Shown piece by piece: positions 15,343 through 22,623 of a stretch of 64,000 bases of DNA. Under the pieces are notes generated by a model. It was given only the letters and a program-made list of their open reading frames with translations. It was not told the origin of the DNA and did not search any database. This stretch comes from Jatrophihabitans_A sp035248685. Lineage in GTDB: Bacteria > Actinomycetota > Actinomycetes > Mycobacteriales > Jatrophihabitantaceae. The stretch covers positions 99,771-163,770 of the forward strand of contig DATFHF010000022.1 of assembly GCA_035248685.1 (NCBI GenBank), written 5' to 3'. Both the position numbers and the translations under genes were made by a program. Each line of letters begins with the position of its first letter. Within the stretch, counting starts at the first letter, position 1.

Positions 15343-16569
15343 ATGAGAATCAACCGCCGCACCTTCCTGCAGAGCGCCGGCCTCGGTTCGGCGCTGGCCG
15401 CGTCCGGTGCCGTCGCCTTGAGCCAGGCCACTCTGGCCGGCGCCGACGTCATCGACCCGGCGACCATCTCGGTGCCGTTCCTGGGAGCGAACCAAGCCGG
15501 CATCTACCGGCCGGACGTTCAGCAGCGCTCGGCCTGCTTCGCCTCGTTCCGGTTGCTGTCCAGGAATGCCGACGAACTGCGCACGCTGCTGCAGCGGTTG
15601 ACCGGCCGGATCCAGTCGCTGACCGCGGGTTCGCTGGTGCCGGCGAGTCCAACTCCGCAAGGCTGGCAGCCGGGAATCGACAACGGTGTGCTGGGCGTGC
15701 GGGTTCCGCCGGACGCGCTGACGGTGACCGTCGGGTTGGCGGCCGGCGTATTCACCGACAGGTTCGGTCTGACCGCAAAGAAGCCGCGTGGGCTCACCGA
15801 GCTGCGGGTCTTTCCCAACGACATTCCGGATCCGGACTGGACCGGCGGTGACCTGCTGCTGCAAGTGTGTTCCAACGCCGACGACTCGATCCATCACGCA
15901 CTGCGCGATATCACCCGGGCCACCCGCGGCATGATGCAACTGGAGTGGAAGATCATCGGCTTTCACTCCGCACCCCGACCGGTAGGCGCAGCACGCAACC
16001 TGTTCGGTTACAAGGATGGCATCGCCAACCCGGCCGAGAGCGAGAATCTGGTGTGGATCACGAAGGATTCCGGCCAACCGAGCTGGGCGATCGGCGGGAC
16101 GTTCATCGTGGTGCGGCTGATCCGGATGCTGGTGGAGTTCTGGGATCGCACCAGCATCGGTGAGCAGAACGCCATCATCGGTCGCAACCGCGACAACGGT
16201 GCTCCGCTGGACGGCGTCAACGAGACCGACATCCCGAACTACGCTGCCGACCCGACCGGCCGGCTGATCCCGCTGAATGCCCATATCCGGCTGGCCAATC
16301 CGCGTACCGCCCAGACCGACCGCAGCCGGATCCTGCGACGGGGCTACAACTACGAGACCGCCGGTATGGCGCGCAACGGCAACAGCGAGGCCGGCCTGAT
16401 CTTTTGCAGCTACCAGCAGAACATTCAGGATCAGTTCGAGGCATGCCAGGAGCGGCTGATCGACGAGCCGATGACCGAATACGTCCAACCGTTCGGCGGC
16501 GGCTACTTCATCGGCCTGCCCGGCGTGTCGAACGCCGGCGGTTATCTCGGCGAGGGCCTGTTCGGCTGA
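15343..16569 (+). CDS. efeB: EfeB, Tat-exported DyP-type haem peroxidase
   Basis: 408 aa. The N-terminus has a twin-arginine signal (INRRTFLQSAGLGSALAASG) ending near residue 35. DyP features: GYKDGIANP near residue 221 (the Asp of GxxDG) and the proximal haem ligand His near 313 in NAHIRLANPR. EfeB is secreted by Tat with haem bound and oxidises Fe(II) or releases iron from haem for EfeO/EfeU. Directly follows efeO (4 nt), so one operon. Confidence 0.92.
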   Translation: MRINRRTFLQSAGLGSALAASGAVALSQATLAGADVIDPATISVPFLGANQAGIYRPDVQQRSACFASFRLLSRNADELRTLLQRLTGRIQSLTAGSLVPASPTPQGWQPGIDNGVLGVRVPPDALTVTVGLAAGVFTDRFGLTAKKPRGLTELRVFPNDIPDPDWTGGDLLLQVCSNADDSIHHALRDITRATRGMMQLEWKIIGFHSAPRPVGAARNLFGYKDGIANPAESENLVWITKDSGQPSWAIGGTFIVVRLIRMLVEFWDRTSIGEQNAIIGRNRDNGAPLDGVNETDIPNYAADPTGRLIPLNAHIRLANPRTAQTDRSRILRRGYNYETAGMARNGNSEAGLIFCSYQQNIQDQFEACQERLIDEPMTEYVQPFGGGYFIGLPGVSNAGGYLGEGLFG

Positions 16570-16571
16570 CG

Positions 16572-16583
16572 TAGGCTCTGCGG
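16572..16583 (+). promoter_or_regulatory. Leaderless -10 box of the lysE-like gene
   Basis: TAGGCT at 16572-16577, 6 nt before ATG 16584, immediately after the efeB stop. No Shine-Dalgarno sequence. Confidence 0.4.
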
Positions 16584-17200
16584 ATGCTGTTGTCTATCGG
16601 CGCCTTCACCCTCGCAGCGGCGCTCATCGTGCTGCTGCCCGGCCCGGACACCCTGGTCGTGTTGCGCAATCTGGTCCGGGGCGGCCGAGCGCGTGCGGTG
16701 CGGACCGTGCTCGGTGTGCTGTCCGGGCTCACCATCTGGGTGGTCGCCGCGGCGCTCGGGCTGTCGGCGGTGCTGCGGGCCAGCCAGCAGGCCTACCTGG
16801 TGCTGCGGATCGCGGGCGCCATCTACCTGCTGTGGTTGGGAATCCAGTCGTTGCGGGCACGGGCGCCCGGCCCGAGTCGCTGGCCGGACCGACCGGCCGC
16901 AGCCTGCTCGGCACCGGCTACCCGGCTGGCGTGGCGACCGACCTGCTCAACCCCAAGGTCGGCGTCTTCTTCGTGACGTTCCTGCCCGGCTTCGTGCCCG
17001 GCGGCTATTCGGTGGGCTGGGTCAGCCTGCTGCTCGGCGGGATCTTCGTGCTGCTGACCGCGAGCTATTTCGCCGTGCTGATCACGGTATCCGGCCGGAT
17101 CACCGGCTGGCTGAGCACCGCACACATCCGACGGCGGATCGAACGGGCGACCGGTCTGGTGCTTATCGGCTTCGGCCTGCGGTTGGCAGTGGATTCCTGA
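16584..17200 (+). pseudogene. LysE/RhtB family exporter, frameshifted
   Basis: Two frames together make one normal LysE protein. 16584 to about 16870 encodes the first helices (LLPGPDTLVVLRNLVRGG, then YLVLRIAGAIYLLWLGIQSL). After one frame change, from about 16880 to 17200, come TDLLNPKVGVFFVTFLPGF and the last helices to LVLIGFGLRLAVDS. The join lies in a G/C-run-rich stretch (16855-16885). LysE proteins export basic amino acids, homoserine or similar. Either a real inactivating frameshift or a base-calling error; the coding pattern on both sides looks well conserved. Confidence 0.75.
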
Positions 17201-17627
17201 CCGGGTCCGGTACCGGCAACTGGCCACCGTGACCAGCGATTGCCGTCTTGCCGGCCTGCGACACAGTCGTTCGGAATTTCATGGCATGCAGTATGTCGGC
17301 TTGCCAAACAAGCCCGGTGACTACATCAAGTAATAACTTCTTCTACGGTGAGTAGTCAATTGGCCGATGTGGTCAACAATATGGGCGGTATCGCCCCGCC
17401 ACCCCGCCTGAGCGCTTAGGTGGCCTCCGCGTCGGCCGATGTGTCCGGTAACGCCGGCATCGCCAGTCCGACCCTGACGAGCTGACGGCAACTCTGCAAT
17501 ACGAAACCGAAATTGCAGAAATTGCGATTCGGCTGACAAGCCTGTGTGGTAAGTGTTAAGTAATTGGATGCACGCGCAGCGTGACGGGGTGGCGGCCGGG
17601 GCGCCATGGAACTGAAGGGGGCCACGG
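17201..17627 (+). other. Intergenic region before the subtilase gene
   Basis: 427 bp without a gene, richer in A/T than its surroundings. It holds a 9-bp tandem repeat (GAAATTGCA/GAAATTGCG, about 17511-17528) flanked by CCGAA and TTCGG, and the short dyad AAGTAATAACTT near 17327. It probably carries the promoter and control sites of the protease-GGDEF/EAL unit. No riboswitch is recognisable. Confidence 0.5.
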
Positions 17628-19355
17628 ATGGCCACGGTAGAACGTTCGGGTACCGACCGGGCATGGCTGAACGGGCATGTCGCCCGCAGGTTGTGCGTGG
17701 CCGTGATGGCACTGGCGCTGACCGCGCCGGTGGCCAGCGCCACCCAGCCCGGTCCCCTTCGTCCTCGGGTAGCCGTCGGCACCCAACAACCATTCAGTTC
17801 CTCGCTCTGGGGCGACTTGACCGCTGACCTGACCGCACTGACGGGCAGCGGGCAGAACGATCCGTCGGCCGACCCCGGTTCGCTCTACACCATTGAGAAC
17901 GCGATCGGCGCGCGCAACGTCTGGAAGCAGCAGGACGCCGCCGGCCGCCAGATCACCGGACGCGGCGTCTCGGTGGCACTGCTGGACTCCGGCACCGCTC
18001 TGGTGCCCGGCCTGGACGGGGTCGGCAAGCTCAGCTACGGCCCGGATCTGTCCATCGAGGGTAACGGCGTGCTGACCGACCTGGACACCTACGGGCACGG
18101 CACCTTCATGGCCGGCATCATCGCCGGTCGGGACAGTGCGGTGTTGAACAGCGCCAGCATCGGCAGCCTCAGTCCGTCGGTGCAGCTGGGCGTGGCACCC
18201 GATGCCTCGCTGTTGTCGATGAAGCTGGCTACCACCGACGGCAGCGTAGATGTCAGCCAGGTGATCGCCGCGCTCAACTGGGTTACCGAACACCAGACCG
18301 CGCCGAACGGCAGCCGGGTCCGCGTCGTCAACCTGTCCTTCGGGACCGACTCGCTCCAGTCCTACCAGCTCGACCCGCTGGCCGCGGCCGCCGAGAACGC
18401 TTGGCGGCACGGTCTGGTGGTCGTGGTTTCCGGCGGCAACGACGGGCAGAACAGCAACCGGCTGACCGACCCGGCCATCGACCCGTACGTGCTGGCCGTC
18501 GGCGCCTCGGACGGTGGCGGCACCGTTCAGGGCTGGAACAACCCGACCGTCGCGTCGTTCAGCAACAGCGGTTCGGACACCCGGCACGTCGATCTGCTGG
18601 CGCCGGGCACCTCGATCGTGTCGCTGCGCGATCCGGGCTCCTTCGTCGACGCCAACCACCCGGAGGGCCGGGTGCTGGGTGACAGCACCGGTCGGCTGTT
18701 CCGCGGCAGCGGCAGCAGCCAGGCGGCGGCGGTGGTCTCCGGCGCGGTTGCCCTGCTGTTGCAGGCATATCCGAACCTGACGCCGGACCAGGTGAAGGGC
18801 GCGCTGGTCCAGTCGGCCAGCTACGTGCCGGCGGCCCCGCGGTACGCCGGTGCCGGCGAACTGAACGTCGCCAACGCGCTCACGGTTGCCAAGAAGCTGG
18901 CCACCCCGTGCTCCGGCCTGCTCTGCAATCTGGTCAACGGGCTGTCCGGCGTGAACACCGCCGTCACCCAGAACTACCCGCTATCGACCGGGCAGGGCTC
19001 GATCGAGGCGGCCCGGGCCGGCAACGACCTGGTCGACGCCGATGGCGTGCCGCTCACCGGCGAGATCGACGTTCAAGGCATGCCCTGGGACCCGAAGAAC
19101 TGGTGGGCAAAGGCGTCCAGCCTGACCTCGTGGAACGCTGGGAGCTGGCTGGGCGTGACCTGGACCGGCTCAGGCTGGCTACCACCCAGCGGCGGCTCGC
19201 AGACCTCGCGGTGGTCCACCTCGCGCTGGTCTACCTCCCGGTGGAGCGATGCCGGCTGGGACACCTCGCGCTGGTCGACGTCGCGCTGGTCCACCTCGCG
19301 CTGGTCCACCTCGCGTTGGTCCACCTCGCGTTGGTCCGATGTCGGCTGGGAGTAG
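17628..19355 (+). CDS. Secreted subtilisin-like serine protease with C-terminal TSRWS repeats
   Basis: 575 aa from ATG 17628. Signal peptide at about 1-38 (RRLCVAVMALALTAPVASAT). The S8 triad is present: Asp near 119 (VALLDSGTA), His near 156 (YGHGTFMAG), oxyanion Asn in VVVSGGNDG, Ser near 362 (GSGSSQAAAVVSG; GSSQA replaces the usual GTSMA). A linker with many Trp (SWNAGSWLGVTWTGSGW) follows. The last 50 residues are ten pentapeptides: TSRWS x3, DAGWD, TSRWS x5, DVGWE. The tail may bind the cell wall or protein surfaces. The GGDEF/EAL gene starts 4 nt downstream, an arrangement that suggests joint regulation. Confidence 0.9.
   Translation: MATVERSGTDRAWLNGHVARRLCVAVMALALTAPVASATQPGPLRPRVAVGTQQPFSSSLWGDLTADLTALTGSGQNDPSADPGSLYTIENAIGARNVWKQQDAAGRQITGRGVSVALLDSGTALVPGLDGVGKLSYGPDLSIEGNGVLTDLDTYGHGTFMAGIIAGRDSAVLNSASIGSLSPSVQLGVAPDASLLSMKLATTDGSVDVSQVIAALNWVTEHQTAPNGSRVRVVNLSFGTDSLQSYQLDPLAAAAENAWRHGLVVVVSGGNDGQNSNRLTDPAIDPYVLAVGASDGGGTVQGWNNPTVASFSNSGSDTRHVDLLAPGTSIVSLRDPGSFVDANHPEGRVLGDSTGRLFRGSGSSQAAAVVSGAVALLLQAYPNLTPDQVKGALVQSASYVPAAPRYAGAGELNVANALTVAKKLATPCSGLLCNLVNGLSGVNTAVTQNYPLSTGQGSIEAARAGNDLVDADGVPLTGEIDVQGMPWDPKNWWAKASSLTSWNAGSWLGVTWTGSGWLPPSGGSQTSRWSTSRWSTSRWSDAGWDTSRWSTSRWSTSRWSTSRWSTSRWSDVGWE
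19203..19352 (+). repeat. 15-bp coding tandem repeat (TSRWS array)
   Basis: Ten 15-bp units at the 3' end of the protease gene. Eight encode TSRWS and two, at positions 4 and 10, encode DAGWD and DVGWE. Third-base differences between units show it is old enough to have drifted, but neighbouring units 6-9 are nearly identical. Confidence 0.9.
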
Positions 19356-19359
19356 TCAG

Positions 19360-21918
19360 ATGCGCCGTGGGCTCAGTGCCGCACAGTGGACAGTGTTGCT
19401 CAGCTGCACACTGGTCATCGGCGCAACAGCACTCAACCTCGGCGCATCATCGCCTCAGATCCTGAACGTTGGCATTCCGCAGACCGTCCTCATCCCGTTC
19501 CTGATCACGGTCTTCCTGCTTGCCGAGCTGTTCCTGATGAACATCGAGTTCCGACGCCAGGCCCACTCGCTGACCATGGCGGGCGTGCCGCTGGTGCTCG
19601 GTGTGCTGCTGCTGCCCTCGCACACGCTGGTGATCGTCCGGCTGGTCGGGACGCTGGTCGCATTTCTCTACCAGCGGATCATGCCGGTCAAGACGTTCTA
19701 CAACATCGGTGCCTATGCCTTTGAGGCGGCCGCGGATGCCTGCCTGGTCTGGATGGTTCTCGGCCCGAGACATCATGCGGACCTCTGGACGGTCGCCGTG
19801 GTGGTATCGGTGGTCGGCCTGGTCGACCAGTTCATGGCGATGCTGGTGCTCATCCTGATCTCGTTGCACAACGGCCCGATGGGTCGGCAAGACGTGGTAA
19901 CCATGCTCGGTTCGGCGGGCGTGCTGAACCTGGTTGCCAGCGCCTTCGCGATGATCGTGCTGCTGCTGCTCGGCCAAGGCGCGCTCGGGGCGATCCTGGT
20001 CGCGATCCTGATCGTGATCGGTACCGCGATCTACCGCAGCCACGCCGCCACCCGGCGTCGGCACCAGGCGTTGGCTCTGATGCACGAGTTCGTTGCCGGT
20101 GGTGTCGGCGCGGAGTCGCTGGAGGCGCTCGCCGAGCAGCTGCTGTCCCGGATTCGCACCCTGCTGCGCGCAGCGGCGGTGCAGGTGATGATCGTCGATT
20201 CCCGCAACGCCACCGATGCGCTGCTCGCCGAGGGTGAGCCCACCCCGGCGCTGCTGCTGACCATCGGCGAGGACGAGCGGTTGGTGGTCAGCCGGTGCGA
20301 GGTGGACCGGTCGGACTGGATCGTGGTTCGCGCGCTGGCCCAGGAGGAGCCGACGCTGGCTGCTCGGACGACCAAGGACCGCGGCTTGCGCCGATGGCTG
20401 GCCGATCGGGAGCTGCGGGATGCCGTGGTGGTCGCGCTGCCCCGTTCCAGCGGGTCGTCCGGCACGCTGACGGTGATGGACCGGCTGGGGGAGACCGCCA
20501 CCTTCACCGAGGAAGACCTGACCCTGCTTCAGACGCTGACCGGCCATCTCGCGGTGGCCGTCCGGAGCACCCGGCTGGTGGAACGGTTGGGCTACGACGC
20601 GACGCACGACTCGCTGACCGGGCTGGCCAACCGCTCGCACCTGAGCGATCAGATCCAGCAGGCGCTGGCCGTCAAGAGCGCCCGGTCGGCGGTGCTGCTG
20701 CTGGACCTGAACCGGTTCAAGGAAGTCAATGACATCCTCGGCCACGAGGTCGGCGACCGGCTGCTAATGGTGGTAGCCGACCGGTTGCTCGAATGCGTCC
20801 CGGCCGAAGCCACCGTGGCCCGGCTCGGTGGCGATGAGTTCGCCATCCTGCTGCCCCAGCTGACCGGTGGGGTGGATGAGGCGGCGGCGCTGGCCGAGCA
20901 GATCACCGAGCAGTTGGCCCAGCCGGTCCGGTTCGACGAGGCGATGCTGACCCCGGAGTGCAGCGTCGGGGTGGCCGTCACCAGCGGCCCGTCCGCACAG
21001 AACGACCTGCTGCGGCAAGCCGACACCGCGATGTACGAAGCAAAGGCCAACCACCGTCCGTTCGAGGTGTACGGACCGGAGATGGACCGCGGCCGGATCG
21101 AGCGGCTGGCGTTGCTGGCCGACCTTCGGGTCGCGCTCAACACCAACCCCGAGCAGCTGATCATGCACTACCAGCCCAAGATCGACTTGGCAACCGGTGC
21201 GGTGACCGGGGTCGAGGCGCTGGTTCGCTGGAACCACCCGACGCTGGGTGTGCTCGGCCCGGACCGCTTCATTCCGCTGGCCGAGTCGACCGGCCTGATC
21301 GAGGCGCTCACCCCGCTGGTGCTGGAGGCCGCCCTGGTGCAGTGCCGGGACGCCAGCTCCGCCGGTAGTCCGATCAGCGTGGCGGTTAACCTGTCGGCTC
21401 GCAACATCAGTGATGCCGACCTACCAGACCGGGTGGCGCAGGCCCTGGAGCGCACCGGCATGCCGGCGTCCCGGGTGATCCTGGAAATCACCGAAAGCAG
21501 CGTGATGGGCGATCCCGAGCAGACCCTGCCGGTCCTGCACCGGCTGCGCGACCTCGGGGTGTGCCTGTCGCTGGACGACTTCGGCACCGGGTACTCCAGC
21601 CTGTCCTACCTGCAGCGGCTTCCGGTCGGCGAGGTGAAGATCGACCGGTCCTTCGTGATGGGCTTGTCCGGCGACGACCAGGTGAGCACCCGGGCGTTGA
21701 TCCGGACCATCCTGAGCCTCGGCACCGCCCTCGGATTGCGGATCGTCGCCGAGGGCATCGAGGACCAGGCCACCCTGGACGAGCTGCGCACCCTCGGTTG
21801 CGATGTGGCGCAGGGTTACTACATCAGCCGACCGATGTCTGCCGTCGACCTGGCGAACTGGCTTCGGCGCGAGCAGCGTGAGATCAGCCCACGGCTGCGG
21901 CTGTTGAGCAGCAGCTGA
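19360..21918 (+). CDS. Membrane-bound GGDEF/EAL (c-di-GMP synthase/phosphodiesterase) protein
   Basis: 852 aa from ATG 19360; GGGAG (19348-19352) lies inside the protease stop region, 7 nt upstream. The N-terminal third is seven or eight membrane helices, then a GAF-like sensor (about 230-415), a GGDEF domain with intact LGGDEFAIL near 490, and an EAL domain with EALVRWNHP near 618, DDFGTGYSSLSYL and EITESSVM. No RxxD inhibitory site precedes GGDEF. Both catalytic motifs look complete, so either activity is possible. Located at the membrane and coupled to the secreted protease gene. Confidence 0.92.
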   Translation: MRRGLSAAQWTVLLSCTLVIGATALNLGASSPQILNVGIPQTVLIPFLITVFLLAELFLMNIEFRRQAHSLTMAGVPLVLGVLLLPSHTLVIVRLVGTLVAFLYQRIMPVKTFYNIGAYAFEAAADACLVWMVLGPRHHADLWTVAVVVSVVGLVDQFMAMLVLILISLHNGPMGRQDVVTMLGSAGVLNLVASAFAMIVLLLLGQGALGAILVAILIVIGTAIYRSHAATRRRHQALALMHEFVAGGVGAESLEALAEQLLSRIRTLLRAAAVQVMIVDSRNATDALLAEGEPTPALLLTIGEDERLVVSRCEVDRSDWIVVRALAQEEPTLAARTTKDRGLRRWLADRELRDAVVVALPRSSGSSGTLTVMDRLGETATFTEEDLTLLQTLTGHLAVAVRSTRLVERLGYDATHDSLTGLANRSHLSDQIQQALAVKSARSAVLLLDLNRFKEVNDILGHEVGDRLLMVVADRLLECVPAEATVARLGGDEFAILLPQLTGGVDEAAALAEQITEQLAQPVRFDEAMLTPECSVGVAVTSGPSAQNDLLRQADTAMYEAKANHRPFEVYGPEMDRGRIERLALLADLRVALNTNPEQLIMHYQPKIDLATGAVTGVEALVRWNHPTLGVLGPDRFIPLAESTGLIEALTPLVLEAALVQCRDASSAGSPISVAVNLSARNISDADLPDRVAQALERTGMPASRVILEITESSVMGDPEQTLPVLHRLRDLGVCLSLDDFGTGYSSLSYLQRLPVGEVKIDRSFVMGLSGDDQVSTRALIRTILSLGTALGLRIVAEGIEDQATLDELRTLGCDVAQGYYISRPMSAVDLANWLRREQREISPRLRLLSSS

Positions 21919-21922
21919 CTGT

Positions 21923-22213
21923 TTAGCTAGCTCGAAGGTAGTCGCCGATCGCGCGACGGATGATTTCGGAGACGCTGGTGTGGTCGCGGGCCGCGCGAAG
22001 TAGGAGGTCTCGTTTGAGTTCTGGGTCTAAGCGGACGGATTCGACTGTCGAAGCTGCCGAGCCGAGTGTTGGGCGTCCGCCGCGCCGCTGACGCAGGATT
22101 TGGTCGACGTCGTAGCCGCGTTCAGCCTCATCGGCCATCGTGTCGACGTCGGCGTCCGTGACAGGCGTGTCGCCGGTAGGTGTGGATTCTGATGTCTTGT
22201 CGCGCTGGATCAT
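21923..22213 (-). CDS. Ribbon-helix-helix antitoxin (CopG-like)
   Basis: 96 aa from ATG 22213 with AAGGAGG just upstream (at the end of the toxin frame). A disordered acidic N-terminus is followed by a short linker (GRPTLG) and a ribbon-helix-helix domain: TVESVRLDPELKRDLLLRAA, then HTSVSEIIRRAIGDYLRAS. It should bind the operon's own promoter and neutralise the toxin encoded upstream. That toxin is frameshifted, so this gene may survive as an orphan regulator. Confidence 0.83.
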   Translation of the reverse strand: MIQRDKTSESTPTGDTPVTDADVDTMADEAERGYDVDQILRQRRGGRPTLGSAASTVESVRLDPELKRDLLLRAARDHTSVSEIIRRAIGDYLRAS

Positions 22214-22217
22214 GGGT

Positions 22218-22458
22218 TCACCTCCTTGGTAATAGCCGTTGATATTGCGGTCTCATCGGCATCGCGTGGATGACGATGGGTCCCGATCGGTCGGTCGAGG
22301 ACGACGAGTTCAAGCAGGTTGGCGGCTCGATCGGGCCCGAGTACCAGATAGCGGGTCGGCTCTTGGGCCACCTCCTCGACCACGATCGCGTGCCGTAGTG
22401 CGTGTTGGATGTCGTCCGAATCAACGCCATGGCGCAGTGCCGATCCCAGGACGTCCAC
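22218..22458 (-). pseudogene. Toxin partner of the RHH antitoxin, frameshifted
   Basis: From GTG 22458 the frame encodes DVLGSALRHGVDSDDIQHAL, then RYLVLGPDRAANLLELVVLD, a small toxin type often paired with RHH antitoxins in actinobacteria. The expected ending, GPIVIHAMPMRPQYQRLL, is in the next frame (stop 22218-22220), so one base was gained or lost near 22275-22295. In the original frame translation runs on with an unlike tail and stops at 22210, overlapping the antitoxin start (ATGA). Probably inactive, unless the altered tail is tolerated. Confidence 0.65.
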
Positions 22459-22470
22459 CAGAGAATTGTA
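22459..22470 (-). promoter_or_regulatory. Leaderless promoter of the toxin-antitoxin pair
   Basis: On the minus strand TACAAT (22470-22465) lies 6 nt before GTG 22458. It would start transcription at the start codon itself; the -35 region is poor. Confidence 0.5.
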
Positions 22471-22623
22471 GTACGAAACTAGTAGCAGGCCTCGAACCGC
22501 GGGCCGCTGTTGTGCTGAGCCGCAAGCCTGGCGGGCCCGGAATTCGGCGCGCGGCTGGCCCGGGCCGGGACGGGCCTGTAATACCCTTCGACCATTGTCG
22601 GCTGGGAAGGGCGCGCACACCGG

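Noticed and set aside
17201..17627. c-di-GMP riboswitch before the protease-GGDEF/EAL unit
   Set aside because: No GEMM-type core or conserved paired arms were found on reading the 427 bp.
19203..19352. CRISPR-like or minisatellite array
   Set aside because: Units are 15 bp without spacers and all in frame within the protease gene, so they are coding pentapeptide repeats.
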